Shown in pieces: positions 1 to 12,427 of a DNA stretch of 64,000 nt (position 1 is its first letter; every line of letters starts with the position of its first letter). Both the position numbers and the translations under genes were made by a program. The notes under the pieces are model-generated. The model ran no database searches. It saw only the letters and a list, made by a program, of their open reading frames with translations, and was not told where the DNA came from. This DNA comes from Chlorophyllum brunneum (Eukaryota; Basidiomycota; Agaricomycetes; Agaricales; Agaricaceae): positions 1,488,001-1,552,000 of the forward strand of contig OY756151.1 in NCBI GenBank assembly GCA_963576785.1, read 5' to 3'.

Positions 1-58
1 GTTCTTCAAACTGTTGGATATGTTGGTAGATGAGGACCCCGACTTCTTGGATATCTAA
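1..58 (+). CDS. Possible 3' end of a gene cut by the window edge
   Basis: Reading frame 2 is open from the first base and ends with FFKLLDMLVDEDPDFLDI and a TAA stop at 56-58. The short acidic and hydrophobic tail looks like a protein C-terminus, but 18 residues are too few to identify a family. It could equally be chance. Confidence 0.2.
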   Translation, partial: FFKLLDMLVDEDPDFLDI

Positions 59-702
59 GCTCTTTATATCACCGCCTGGATGGCAATAGAATTAATCCAG
101 AATAGCTCCCTGCGTGCGCCTGCTGCTGTTTGAGATAGTGAGGTACAGTTTACCTACTCGATCCTGTGGTTTATTCTCTCGGTGTTTACCCTTTCCTAGG
201 AAGCACAAATCTGCGGGATGATATCGCAACTGTTTCTTCGCAATCAAATCGCAGAAGTGCTTGAGTTATACACTTGGTCCCAGATACCAACGACCCTGAT
301 TACAAAGGAACAACGACGGAGAACACTGGCGTAGCTCGACCGCGGCTTTTCCCATCTCCATTGCATCGTCCCTGGTGCGAGATGTCCAGTGGCGGGTGAA
401 GGTTACGAATTTCATTCAGTTTACTCTCCGCCCAATAATTTAGCATGGGCGTTGATTAGGAAAACTCAGAACAACACTACGTCAACTCGAGGGTCCGCTT
501 GCAAATCCGGACCCTAATCCGAAATCTCGGTTCAAGCTGTACTTCGCCAATGGCTTGGTTTCTGGATACGACATGTTATCTAAGGTCCCTGGGGTACGGC
601 GTACGTACAGAACGTGGGTCTGTGAGAGTCTTCCAACTCTTTTTCAGCATGTTACCACCACTACTCCTTGGTTGCTGACCATTGACTTTTCTTCCTTTCA
701 AC
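59..702. other. Intergenic, nothing recognised
   Basis: No open frame longer than about 60 codons and no RNA gene or repeat was seen. The last part presumably holds the promoter of the DUF6533 gene that starts at 703. Confidence 0.5.
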
Positions 703-2272
703 ATGGTAACTGCAGCTTTGGATGAAGCCACACTTTCGCTTGTTCATCAGTTTCAAACTCTTGCGGTGCGTATTTTTTCACTTTCACGGTGATGTGACGT
801 ATCTCACAGTCAGATGCAGTATGTCAGCAGTGAGTCTAAGATACGCTATGTGAAATTGCTGCAGCCGGTGAACGAAATACTAGTCATACTGGTCACCTTA
901 TTCTTCTATGACTATCTGACGGCTTTGAAGAGAGAGGTGAGTCTGCTTGTTCCTGTCAAGCTTAAGGGCCTTGTCATTATCCTGTAGGTCTCCAGCATAT
1001 GGCTTGGAAAATGGACGACCCTCAATATCTTATACCTTCTTTCCCGTTACATTCCTTTCGTGAATTTCATCAACATGGTAATCAGTAGGTATCTTATCTC
1101 CTGAGGCTGGGAAAATTCACTGAGCCCTGTGCAGCTATGTCAATTGATCTTGATGTACGTATCTCCCCTATGGACCTTCCTCATTGTGCTCAACCTCGTT
1201 AGCTAAAGCTCTGCATGCCCATGTTCTACTTCAGCATGTGTAGGTCATGAATTCAGACCGATAACTTGAGCTTATTTGTTGGCAGGGACAGCAATGATTG
1301 GAACCACCGTTGGAGAAGGTAAGTGTTGCTGAGCATACCTTCAATCCGCCGCATTCCGACCGAGTCATTGTTCGTGCAACAGCATGCTTCTACCTACGAG
1401 CTTATGCCCTTTGGGGTAGATCTCGAAATGCCGCGATATTCTTGATCATGTTATTTTCGGTATGATGTCCACACGAACCGGCCACTTCCTACGCTCAATA
1501 TGATTTGGATTGTTCAGGCCATGGTCATCGCCGGCTTCACCGTCAACAGCGTCATGGCTGCATCAGCCACGGGTACGTTCACACCCTGAGGTTCCCGGTA
1601 CCCTCTAATCCTCGTTATATAGTGGTTCAACTTCCTAATAGAGTCCCTGCTCTAAAACCTCAGTGCATTGTCCACCTGGAACCGAAGAGAACAAATTATG
1701 CGATAGCCGGCTGGATTATCATTGTGGTCGTCGATACAGGTGTGTATGAGTGCTTTCTGACTACCCTACAAGTGATCATCCCAACTCCCTAGTTTTGGTT
1801 TCAATGATCATCTATGCCAGGACGCGGATGTATCGTTCGACTATTCCTACTCAGAATAACCTTCTCAATCGGATTTATCGGGACGCGATTGGATACTTTT
1901 TGTGTAATTTTCGTAAGTATTATGTGCTAGTCGGTGTGTTTTCACTTATTCCTTGAGTTGGTAGTTATCTCAGTGACATCAATCATATTCTACTTGTTTG
2001 CTCCAGGCCCAATCAAGATGGCTTCTACGAGGTTCATCATTCTTCGGTCTACTCTATAAACCGAACCACTGATAAAAGCATTCTCGTGTTTACCCCGCAG
2101 CTATAGCCTGATGATGCTCAGTATGCTATCCTGCAAAATTATGCTTCGACTTCGTGACTACGGGAACAGCCATCTACTGAACCAAGACATTGGATCCATG
2201 AGCACAGACATCGCGCTATCCTCTATACGCTTTAGATCGACAAATGTGTGTACTTCACCAGAGGAGTGCTAA
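703..2272 (+). CDS. DUF6533 family multi-pass membrane protein
   Basis: A multi-exon gene. Exon 1 (703-765) encodes MVTAALDEATLSLVHQF; exon 2 (814-936) contains the family hallmark FFYDYLTALKRE; exon 3 (988-1077) contains IWLGKWTTLNILYLLSRYIP, the YDYLLT / W-K-W / RY-P pattern of DUF6533. Later exons give hydrophobic segments such as FYLRAYALWGRSRNAAIFLI, a helix near 1690-1738 (NYAIAGWIIIVVVDT) and a cytosolic tail ending CTSPEEC with TAA at 2270-2272. About seven helices are expected. The family is abundant in Agaricomycetes and its function is unknown. Exons between 1135 and 1320 could not be placed exactly. It stands alone on the plus strand; the next genes are on the minus strand. The family call is firm, the exact model is not. 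Confidence 0.75.
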
Positions 2273-2622
2273 CCAATGCTTTGAGTTGTCTTTGCCCACG
2301 ACTTGGGGGCTTGGGGGCTGGACGGACGGCTGAGAGTGTACTCACGAAGGTTATGGATTGTACAGGGTTTGGCTAGAATACCTGCAGGGTAATCAATAGC
2401 GCTGAAGGAAGAATTGTATTTTAAGTACTCGCGGGTAATACTCTTGTTAGAACCTTGACGGAATTTGCCAAGAAGGGAAGCCATGAACTCATACCAGGGT
2501 CAATTTATACATGAAAGAAGGTGGTACGTTTCAGCGTTATGCCGAGCCAATATCATATATTCTGCTACCATGTTCTGCTCCCGGGTCTGATGATGTTCAG
2601 ACTATCATTTGAATATGGCTTG
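2273..2622. other. Intergenic, one doubtful small ORF
   Basis: A 71-codon minus-strand ORF with a true ATG at 2484 reads MASLLGKFRQGSNKSITREY at its start and overlaps the stop of the DUF6533 gene. It matches no family I know and may be chance. Nothing else is visible. Confidence 0.3.
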
Positions 2623-2934
2623 TCAGCCCAACACTTCTTTCTTCCACGGATCATTCTTCCCCGCTATCCTTAAATCCTGCCCGGCAGTCTCCACGTTGTC
2701 CCTGGCCATCGACTTAAGCTTCGAACATCTTTCCGTTGTGTCGGCGGAGGTGGCACCGAGAATAATTCTCTGGCTTTCTAGAGCATCGAGTTCTTCCTTT
2801 TGTGGTGGTGTCAATGGTGGGCGTTTCGACCAATCGACCTCATAACCGAGGTATTCTTTGAGGAGCATCCACAAGACTAAGGCGACATAGGAGAGATAAG
2901 CGAAGCAAGTCTTGATGGTCGCCAAAAATGCCAT
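2623..2934 (-). CDS. Small single-helix membrane protein, unknown function
   Basis: An intronless 103-residue ORF. The start chosen is the ATG at 2934 (MAFLATIKTCFAYLSY); the open frame extends further upstream but has no ATG there. Residues about 4-24 form one hydrophobic helix (FAYLSYVALVLWMLL), followed by a charged, Pro-containing region (VDWSKRPPLTPPQKEELDAL) and a basic/acidic tail ending DPWKKEVLG. The natural composition and N-terminal anchor suggest a real tail-exposed membrane protein of an internal or mitochondrial membrane. I recognise no family. It lies 304 bases downstream of dph2 on the same strand. Confidence 0.5.
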   Translation of the reverse strand: MAFLATIKTCFAYLSYVALVLWMLLKEYLGYEVDWSKRPPLTPPQKEELDALESQRIILGATSADTTERCSKLKSMARDNVETAGQDLRIAGKNDPWKKEVLG

Positions 2935-3238
2935 TTTCAGAGAGGGATTGTTGCCAATGCACGGCAATGTTGGGTAGGCTCGGTTGAGGGATGGCGATTA
3001 GGTCAAAACAAGTGGCTGACGGAACTTGTAGATATGATTGATCTAATTGAGGGCTAATGGTGCGAGACGTCAGAGTTGAAATATTGACGGCAAAAGTTGA
3101 AACGTGGCTGGTGGTGGGTGTCCAGTAAAAGAATTAACAAGTAGTAATCCGGAGAGTGCTTGAAATGCAGGCATGGTCAACTACGAGGTACCAGTGACCA
3201 CACACAACCCAATCTGCACGACTGCTGTTGGACGATAA
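2935..3238. other. Intergenic between dph2 and small membrane protein
   Basis: No gene is seen. It should contain the dph2 3' UTR and the promoter of the small downstream gene. Confidence 0.5.
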
Positions 3239-5116
3239 TTATTGCTTCGGTTCCTCATTGGTACCTCGATCTGTTTGGTATCCTCTCGCAATTCCACTCC
3301 GACCTTGCTCTAGGACACTCGGGGTGTCTTCACCAAGTCGAACTTCGAGGCCCCTATAACTTCTTTGTTGGAGGAATTGTGCTACGATACAAGTCAGTCG
3401 TATTAGATAAATTAAGAAAACTGATATTGGGCGTACCTGCGGCGCTGTCGCCCAATTTCGACACGGCAGTGTCTTGATTACGGAGGACAACGGAGTCTGT
3501 TGCTGAAACGGATCGTGAATCTGAGGTATCTCTTCCGTATCGCTTCGCATGACGGTATTTCCCAGTCACAAGTGAGAATTGGGGTTGATCCAAATCTCTT
3601 TCTCCGTCATCATCACGGAAAACTCCTTCCTCTTGATCTTCTTCACCCTCCCCTCCGCCCCCTATCTCACCCTCTTTAATGACTTGATCAAAATCAAGCA
3701 CATACCTTCCCGTCCAGCTCACATCTTCCTTCAATGCCATTTCTAGTTCGAACGGTGTTATTATAGGTTTAAAAAAGTCCTTGGCCTCAATGAGACTATT
3801 CTCGGGACAAGCAACAAGGACAAAGCATTCGATTTCGAGGAAGTTGGCGAGTTTGGAAGGGGTGAGTTTGCCAACGGAGATGGTGTATGATTTCTTGTGA
3901 TGCGAGGAGAGGAGTTTTCGCAGGTAGGTTATCAGGGGGAGATAGGATGCTAGAGTAGGTGTGTACGTCATGAGGAGGATGTGAAGGATGAAAGCTGGAC
4001 GTACAAACTCCAAGGGTGCCTACTAAGATACCGAATACATCCGCGTCTCGTGCCTTCTGGACGACGGCGTATCTCCGCATAAGCATTTTATTAGTCCTTC
4101 CTGACTCAAGTTTGCTCGTATTCGTTAAAGGGTCATAGGAAAATACCTGAGAGGCCCTGACGTGAGGTTATAGATGGAACAGCGAAACTGAAAAGCCCAC
4201 ATCACAGAAAGCATGGGTCATGAGGAGATTAGTGAGCGAGAGGCTTTCACCGCCTATGTAAAGCACAATATTATAGTCAACAGCTGGTGTGGCAACAGAT
4301 GTATCAGATGGCCCTGTATTTGTTGCGGGTTTCGCATACTTGATTCCGACATTGAGAGGTTCAAATGCTACTTGCAGCCGGGAAAGGATATCCTCTTGAA
4401 TGTGGGTTAGTGGATAAAATCGTCGTGGGAGAGAAGTACGTACGTGCAAGATGAGTGTATACGACCTCATGTCGGAACAAGGCCGTTTTGGGCGGGTGCT
4501 CGGAGGCATGCGACTTGTACGTCTCAATCAACTCGAAAACACATCGTTCGATATCCAGCTTCTTTTTTCCGAAAACATATATCACTAGCAAACGAGAGGT
4601 TCTACTGGGGTTCGGAAATCGTGACAGCTAATGGAAAGTGTACTCACAGGCTCATGCAAGCATGGCCGTAGTGAACGATCGCATCGGCGTTAGCGTGTTG
4701 GGCAGCCACCTCGTCAACACAGCAACTAAAGGCAACATGTAAAACCCAGCAGATGTGAGCTTAAATGATAGAAACCTGCCTGCCGTACGATGTATCCGCA
4801 AGAACATAGAGATCTCTTCCAGGGCCGATTTTGGATTTCAGGCGCCTGAAGATAGGGACAGAATCGTGGAGAAGTTCATCAGGGAATTGAAGTGCTATCT
4901 GATATGAATAAGAGACTGGATTAAACTTGAGATTTCACACCAACGCACCCGCTTGTAATCACCTCGGATGATCTCATGTGTCGTATGTTGGATATCGTAA
5001 AAATCGTCAAAGTCCTCCGCAGGTAGCTGGTCTGCCGTTGTATCCGGAGCAACATCTATGGTTCGGGTAATTGCACTCTCATCCGCCGTGGAGAAAACAG
5101 AAGCCTCGACTGTCAT
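3239..5116 (-). CDS. dph2: Diphthamide biosynthesis protein 2 (Dph2)
   Basis: Dph2 is the partner of Dph1 in the radical-SAM [4Fe-4S] complex that transfers the aminocarboxypropyl group of SAM to a histidine of elongation factor 2 in the cytosol. Eight exons join in frame: 5116-4949, 4898-4780, 4725-4648, 4601-4444, 4394-4201, 4146-4005, 3949-3437 and 3381-3239, giving about 504 residues, normal for the family. Family blocks: [20 protein letters not shown], the Cys motif [20 protein letters not shown], then [29 protein letters not shown], and at the C-terminus [20 protein letters not shown] plus [12 protein letters not shown]. The insert around 3560-3700 is acidic and low complexity. Intron 2 (4779-4726) must use a GC donor to keep the SCC motif in frame. 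Start chosen: [14 protein letters not shown]. Confidence 0.95.
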
Positions 5117-6445
5117 GGCCTATTGATTGTCAGAAACAGTATCGAAAAAAATATTCGGAGTATTCGCGTGACGTCTGTGACGAGTGATCGTCTCCTCGTC
5201 CACCCCGACGGCGATTCGCAAATATTACCTGGTAAGGCCCCCAACCAGAGATACCATCGGGGCGGTTTCACTGCAGTTAATGCGGAACCTCCAGAAGCAA
5301 AAATGCCCACTGGGCGTCCGGAGCTTAGTATTGAGGGTCAGTGGCTGACCAGGTAAAGTTACCAAGCTCGGGGTTCAGATACTCCCAAGGCCGAATCAGC
5401 ATGGACGAGACCAGTGTTCTTGGAGATAATCATCTTAGCGAAGGGGGAGGTCAAGAGAGACAAAGCCCGGCCAAGGAGAATATGCGGTTCTAGTCTTCAC
5501 ACTAACAGCGATCACACTTGGTTCGCCCAAACACGATCAGTTCAGCATTCACCCCACACATACCCCGGTAGAGTATGTTCACCAAGTTGGATAATCTCAG
5601 GATATGTCTCTTGACAGGCCATGAATGCGGAAGACTGGGCTGTCCACGCCGGAGGGGGCACGGGCGAGCATAGCGATCTCGAGCACCAATATTTGGGCAT
5701 ACTGTATGACACCGCGGCCCGGTCGAGTGTGTGCCCTACTCCGGTATTCAAGGAACCGTAGGATCCCTAGCGTCGCAATGTTCAATTTACTCTTCTGTTT
5801 TCAGCCTCTGGTATGTTTTGATGGGCTAAAAGTACTCACCGGTTCACCCACAAGGATAGTACCCCTTGCCGAGTATAGAAAAACCTGAACGGACTGGCCT
5901 TAACTGCGAAAAGATGCATCTTCCCAGCGTTGCGACAGGCAACATTTTTCACCTTGTATACTTCCTCAGCATTATTGTGTTTCTACCTCATTTTCTACAA
6001 GATAGAGGCTCCAAGCGTCGATCTCTGATGCGAAGGTAAGCCAACACTAATCGTTAATGAATGAGGGATGCGCCCATTTCGGTGATGAATTCTAGGCAAT
6101 CGTCAATTTTGTACTAGACTCTTACTAGTTATCGAGTGCAATTTAAACGATCAAATCTGGCGCGCTACTCTTTTTTCGCTTGTTTGGCATCACCGAGTTC
6201 GTTAAGGTCGGAGAGACTTTGAATTCTAGCAGTGCACAATATCTCCCCGAACCAAAATTGCGCTGATTATCTTTTTCCGAAGTTGGGCAATCTGGCTGTC
6301 CTCGAGTATAAAAACCTGCGTCTCGACGCCAGTATTGTCAGTCATTCGACTACCAACTACTTCAGCAAACATTCTCAGTCAGTCTCATCACTCTTCTAGC
6401 TTTGCTCACGATTGACGAAGCATTTGTTCCACAGACGAGTAAATC
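5117..6445. other. Unresolved region with coding-like fragments
   Basis: Between 5120 and 5970 several frames on both strands are open over a locally GC-rich stretch, for example plus-strand 5123-5356 (contains GKAPNQRYHRGGFTAVN) and minus-strand 5785-5597 (contains GILRFLEYRSRAHTRPGRG). A minus-strand ATG at about 5915 with a GT donor after 26 codons could start a short gene. No single spliced model is convincing and no family is recognised. From 5970 to 6300 nothing is seen. Confidence 0.35.
6307..6313 (+). promoter_or_regulatory. TATA box of the expansin-like gene
   Basis: TATAAAA lies 133 bases upstream of the ATG at 6446, followed by a CT-rich leader typical of strongly expressed fungal secreted-protein genes. 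This is inferred from position only. Confidence 0.55.
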
Positions 6446-6972
6446 ATGATGTCTTTCACCAAGTCTTTCCTTGCGACCGTTGGTGCCGTGTTCATCTTCA
6501 CTGGCGCAGCCAAAGCTTTCAACGGCGATGGTACGTATTGAATATTCTTGTACTTCAGGGATTCAGCACTCACCTTTTTGAAAATGCTTCACAGCCACCT
6601 GGTACCACACTGGAGTTAGTTTGGCTTCACACTATCTTAAGTCCGCGACCCTGATCTTCGATTCAACAGCTCGGAAATTGTGGCGCACAGAGCCAGGAAT
6701 CGGACTTTATCGTCGCTTTGTCTACTGCTGAATACAACAGCGGAGCCCACTGCTGGCAACACATCAAGGTTTCTTGTACGTGATTAGATTCGCTGCCACA
6801 CACATACATTGATCAAACCTGTTATGTAGACGGAGGCAAGACTATTGATGCCACTGTTGTCGACTCTTGCCCTGGATGCTCTCAGTACAGTATTGATCTC
6901 TCTCCTGGCGCCTTCCAGGCTCTTGCTCCCCTCGACGCAGGCCGCATCCCCGTTACTTGGTGGTATGCTTGA
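6446..6972 (+). CDS. Secreted expansin-like / RlpA-like double-psi beta-barrel protein
   Basis: Four exons (6446-6530, 6595-6614, 6670-6775, 6830-6972) give 117 residues. Residues 1-24 are a signal peptide (MMSFTKSFLATVGAVFIFTG, then AAKA). The mature protein is a single double-psi beta-barrel: GDATWYHTG, LGNCGAQSQESDFIVALST, HCWQHIKVSYGGKTIDATV, VDSCPGCSQYSIDLSPGAF and the end IPVTWWYA. The conserved Asp in VDSCPGC and four Cys residues match the small barwin/expansin-like proteins of basidiomycetes. These are secreted, often bind wall polysaccharide and show no known hydrolytic activity. The tiny 20-base exon 2 is required to join TWYHTG to LGNCG in frame. A TATA box is at 6307. It is not cerato-platanin, which has a different signature. 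Confidence 0.85.
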
Positions 6973-7941
6973 AGGTTGGACGAAACCGCCTTTGTGTGTA
7001 ATATATAGTTCCAGAGCGATACTTTGCTTTGTTCCTTAGTGTATCCGAGTTGTGTACCTGATTGTTTTGTAGTTTGTAGATATGTGTTCTATAGTTTGTA
7101 TAAATCAACTGATCAGATTGGAAGACCGGGGTGCGGGCAAAACATGTGAGGTTCTTGTCTGGGTCTCTCGAGTGGCTAAGTAGGGCTGGGATAGTCATCG
7201 AAACCTGTTTTCCGATACATGTGAAAATGGTCTTGTGACTTTGTGGAATGAAGTCCACATCCTGCGGCCGCTCTCGCGAAGACTTTGAGAGACCGGCGGG
7301 CGTAATTAATTAGTTTCAAGTTTGTTGTAGGGTTTCCTGCTCGAAGTTGATCGTCTGATAGTGAGAATCCAACCATTTGACCATTTCTCTCCTGCAGGGA
7401 ACACGCTGCCATTAGCCACTGCATGAATTCTGTATGCTGTCGACAACTATGTCAAGTTGTTCCGAAAGTTGGGCTTGCCCATGAGATGTTTCAGAGGTTC
7501 TTACTCACTGGTTATTGGGGTATCGAGGAGCACCCGCTTCACCTGCCGTATACTTACTGTATCTTGTATGCCTTAGCATCGGTATTTTCCAACTTCGGCG
7601 ATTGCTGCCATAATTCTACTCTGAGCTCAAATGGTTGGAAGCATCGTCTGCACGACCCTGCATATCAGAACACGGGGCGAGAGTTTGATATATTGATCAA
7701 AGTTATTTCGTCTGCCGCCGTGCATCTGGATATGTTCAGGTAGGAGTGCCAATGTCAATCTGCCAAGCTCTGTGGTTTGGTATAACATGAGCTAAATTTG
7801 GCAGCATATAAATATTTGTGTGACGCCGTGACTTCGCTCGTCATCGTCCTCCACGACGACAACACTGCATGGTAAGCACCAACGACACCGAGCTCGAATG
7901 ACCACTGACAACTGCACAGGTATTGTCATAGCAGTTCTGAG
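6973..7941. other. Intergenic, no supported gene
   Basis: Two ORFs of about 80 to 106 codons (minus 7424-7176, plus 7423-7743) start nearly back to back near 7423, but neither resembles a known family or continues into spliced exons. The end of this stretch should hold the promoter of the TPR gene. Confidence 0.4.
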
Positions 7942-10900
7942 ATGTCCACCCCAAAAGAACGACATTACTGGTCGCAGCTTCGTGCGGTGCTAACTGCGGG
8001 CCAATGGCGTTCATCATTTCCGGCAAAAGCGCCCAATGGCACACCTCTACCGTGGTCGGAGCTATTTCGCAAGTTCAACAAGCATTGCAAAGGATTTCGG
8101 CATGTCGCTGAAGTTGCATCGCAGACCCAGATCCTTGGCTCACTCTTGGCTACGGATGTCGACGATGAAGACGTCATCGGGAACACGATACACCCACCGT
8201 TGGACGTAGGGAGGGAAGGCATGCTTGTTCGGGACCGAGTTGAGGAAGGGTTGGCTGGATATGAGCTATTGAAAGGTCTGGAGCCTTCTAATGTACGTCC
8301 CTCGTTGGTAACTCGAAATTTCGCCATTCAATTTGGCTATCTAGTCCTTGAATTTTGCCCTCGTTTACTATGCTTATGCACTGGATAAGCCGTTAGAATG
8401 CGTAGAACATCTATCTAGAGTGCCGGATCTCTTGATGATTCAGAGCCACATCCTATCTCCTAGCCCTTCGGACACCGGCGCGGGTGAGTTTCCTGCTCGT
8501 CCACTTTCGACACAGCCTTAAAAGTTCCACTCATAGGTAGTTTCGTAACCCTTGTCGATTCTTCGCTACCAGAAATCCATGACGGACGAGGGTGGGCCAT
8601 GGCAGAGACCTTCCGGAGCATCTGTCTGCAGGGTGTGTCATTACCCCTTACCCTGTCCATTTTCTAACGAATTACCAGGCATGTCGCATGAGAGATTATA
8701 CCCATCGGAACCTCGACGCGCTCTTCAAGCTTATCTCTTTGCCCTACCTCTCTTCCGTATCATCACTTCCGAATTCACATTGACGTCTTCTACACAAGCT
8801 ACTGGCAAACTCGATTTTACCCCTTTCTTCCAGCTACGAGAGATGTGGCGATGGGTCGAGCGATTACTCTGGCGTGCTGTCGTCTTGAGCTCGCGATTAT
8901 GCGAGGTTCATCAAGATGAATCTACTGGCGCAACCGAGTCGTTGTGGCAATGGTTTGATCATTATGCAGCGTGTAGTGTGGCGTGGCCCTCCTACTTCCG
9001 CACTGCTCACCGTTCAGCTATCAACTCGATATACCTCCATGCCTTTGTCTTACGCTATCGCGTGCTCTCAGAGTCACCATTATATGTCTCCAAGACACCA
9101 CCTTGGCTACACCAAGCCCGTTCGCTGATCCAGGATTATCGTGCGATTCTCACTTCGAGCACAAAGTTTCCTCGGGCAGGTGAAAGAAACGTGAAGGTTG
9201 AGGACTTTGTGGATCTCTGTGTGGCGATATGGGAAGCCAGTGGGGGGATTGGTGAATATGCGGGTTGGGTGATTGAGGTACGTTTTCTAAGACTGGTACT
9301 TCCTGGGCCCCATTGATCTTGAGTTAGATTCTCTGGTGGGCCACTCGATATACCTTCAACTCACCTCGAGTCTATCGGCACATGACGCGTCTTTTTCATC
9401 TCGCGGGTGACACGGTTCTCGCAATCCGCACTCTCAAACTCTACGTCCAAGTTGTCAGCAAAGCGTACCAAGCCAGCAAGGAAGGTCTCCACGCGGAGGT
9501 TGATTCTGACAATCACTGGGTAGAGACACTGGTATTTGGTGTTAGGATGATATGCCGACATGCAGCGACTTTGGATGATCCAGAGAGTATTGACGGTGTA
9601 CGATATGCCGGGACTTTGATTGGGAAAGCGAGGGCGAGGCTTTATGGCGAGACCAAAGTATTAGTGGCGAGCATAGATCAAGCGGAAGGGGTATGGCACT
9701 CTGTTATGGCTCTCAAAGGTACGTAACGTCCCAACTGACTACGACGCAGTGCTTATTACGTACATATAGAAGAAGACCCGTATACGCGTCCCGAACGCCT
9801 TCGGACCGCGCACCACTGTTTAATCCGATCCGTATCGGTACAGCCAACATCTTCGGGATACTATCACCTCGCCCTCTCGTTCGCTCGTCCAGGCCCTTCT
9901 CGTGACTTACAGAAAGCAATCGAGAGTGCTGGTCTTGCTTTGGAGGCTGATCCTAAAGAGATACGGTACTGGCATCTTCTTGGTCTGTTATTAACCGCCC
10001 AGCAGAAATGGAAAGAGGCTGCAGAGATATTGGAGAGAGGTGCAGAGTTGGATAGGGAGGTATCTGGGGAGCTGGAGGAAGAAGATGCCGACGATGGTGG
10101 TGGGGACGAAGAGGATCGAGAGCACGAGAAGTTTGACAGTTCTTCCATCCCATCACCTACACGTACCCCGAGGGCTAGGTCAATCCCTGCGTACAAATCA
10201 GCATACGTTCTCGGAGAAACCGGGGCAATTATTCCGCCTGCATCAAGGTTGTTGAGGTCGATGCTAGAAAAGAACTCGCCCTCAAAGCGAGACATCTATG
10301 AGCATGGCTTGCAGCTGAGGATGACACAAGCGGCATTGAACGAGGTTGTGGAAGGACCTGAGGGTGCAGAAGAGAAGTGGGTAGAGGTGTTTTCTTGGGT
10401 TGCAGAGAAGAAGGGTGTCATGCACTCTTCTGAACGTAAGTTGTCTTGATTCCTTGAGTGCATTGGCTCATTATGGACACCAGATTCTCATCGACCCTCG
10501 ATGGAGAGTGCCGTGCCTCCAAGTATGATGGATAAAACGTTCGCGACGAGCCAAACTCAGGTACCAATATCCGCCAATGGCACAGAAACCGAATCATTGC
10601 CTCCACCACCCGTCCCACAACAGTCTCAGCTCATCGTTGCCCCTATACCAATCACAGTTTCACCTGCCACGCCTACTTCGGAGGATGTTGTCCCCCCTCC
10701 AGAAGTCTTATCCGAGAAGGCAGGGGATAGAGACAAAGAAAAGGAGAAGCCGAAGATTAATGGGCTACTGGTCAAGAGATCGATATCTATCGATAGGGGC
10801 GACACTTCAAAGAGTAAGAAAGAGAAAATGCAGCAGATGTTGAAGGATCAGGTGCACAAAAGCCGAGCAGGTATCACCGCTGTGTCGAAGAAGATTGGAC

Positions 10901-11894
10901 ATGGCGTTGCGAAGCAACATCACAGGCACATGAGAAGGACGAATTCATCACCCGGTCGGTCGCATTTTGTGCTTACTGGAATTCGGGCTGCTAACTGTCG
11001 ACTAATTCATATGTACGCACAGCAGATTTCCATGAAGTGATACGGAGTGCTTCCTTCCAGGCGTCCTCTATTCATTCACGTCGTCGACTTGGTTCGTTCT
11101 TGCAGCTGAGTGACCGTTCCTCGACAGGATCACCACCTCCACCACCTCCTCCACCACCTCTACCTCCACCTCAAACGTCTCTACAGGAGGCGAAGCCAAA
11201 TAATCGGCAGGCGAGGGAGAGTAGATTGCTGAGCAACCTATGGTTGATGTCGGCCGCGACGTTTAGGCGACTAGGAAAAATTGATCAGGCCAAGGGCGCG
11301 ATTCAGGAGGCTGAGGTGAGGGATGAGGGTAATCCGAATGTTTGGGTTCAGGTGCGTATTTGTATCATCTTATCATTCTGGACGCGGCACTGATAATTGG
11401 TGTGTTAGCTTGGTCTGCACTACTTTACTCTGGGGCATCGACAACATGCTATCGATGCGTTACAGAAGGCTCTGATCATTAACACTGATGATATATCCGC
11501 CACTATCCATCTGAGTCGTATATACCTCGCCACTCCTCCACCCAAATCACCTCACTACCAACATCAAAGGAACTCATCCGCTCCCTCTTCTCCTGTTAAT
11601 GTTACCACGAATGGTGGACCATCCTCACCCACGGCGGGCCCCGTCCCGTCCGTCGTCTCCTCGAAACATACGGATGAGTCGGATCGTAGTGATATTGATC
11701 TCGCAGCTGGACTTTTATCACATTTGACAAAGGGGAAAGGATGGGATGTACCTGAAGCATGGTACTTTTTGGCGAAAGCGTACAGTGTTCAAGGGAGGAA
11801 GGAGAAGGAAAGAGAGACGCTCGAGGTTGCTTTGGTTTTGTCGGAGGGAAGGGGTGTGAGGGAGGTCCAGGGAGCTTTGGGCTGGTGCATTTAA
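7942..11894 (+). CDS. TPR-repeat protein of the TTC7/YPP1 family
   Basis: Nine exons join in frame (7942-8292, 8345-8483, 8537-8632, 8679-9277, 9328-9718, 9770-10435, 10484-10954, 11026-11351, 11409-11894), giving about 1174 residues. The start MSTPKERHYWSQLRAVLTAG and the end EVALVLSEGRGVREVQGALG fit the fungal TTC7/YPP1 family. Its members scaffold the phosphatidylinositol 4-kinase Stt4 with Efr3 at the plasma membrane and act in endocytic cargo traffic. TPR-like helices are visible at about 9900-10060 (GLALEADPKEIRYWHLLGLL), 11240-11500 (WLMSAATFRRLGKIDQAKGA, ALQKALIINTDDISATIHLS) and 11740-11800 (AWYFLAKAYSVQGRKEKERE). The middle is low complexity: an acidic run near 10080-10130, a Pro/Ser and Lys-rich stretch at 10590-10950 and a run of nine prolines near 11135. 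Those inserts make it long for the family. Confidence 0.85.
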
Positions 11895-12427
11895 TTGTGT
11901 GCGTTACTCTGCCTTTATTTTACATCTCATTCGCTTTTGTTCGTACTGGCCGGTGGGGATCGAATTTTTTGTTTTTACACATCGCTATAGGGAAGTTGGA
12001 AGCATCTAGCGGATCTCAGAACACCGGTTTGTAACAAAGGTTACTCGCCGCAACTATCGAGCACCAGTAACTCCGGTGGTATGTGACCACTTTGCCCGAA
12101 TCCATCCGATTTCAAATTAGTAGACAGCAGAGCAATCTGCTCCTCTGTGGAAATTTAAACTCCATTTCGTTCTGATGTTTCTGGAGACGGACCGTTACCA
12201 AGGTGATCTTCAGGGACGGTATCCGGTATGAACGGAAGGGCGACTGTGGACTCTGGATGGCGAAAGCCACATCATTTGATAAATCCCAAAATGGTTCATT
12301 GAATTGGCCAACCTAGTATGACACCACATGGATTAGGGCCTGTGGACCCTGAATACACAGCCTTGAAAAAACAGGAAAGCTCTAAAATTGAGAAAGCAGC
12401 ATCGTTTCTTCCTCACCACATCCTCAG
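11895..12427. other. Intergenic, nothing recognised
   Basis: This holds the 3' UTR of the TPR gene and the promoter of the F-box gene, both on the plus strand. No other feature is seen. Confidence 0.5.

Noticed and set aside
2269..2484. 71-codon minus-strand ORF as a gene
   Set aside because: No family resemblance, and it overlaps the stop codon of the DUF6533 gene.
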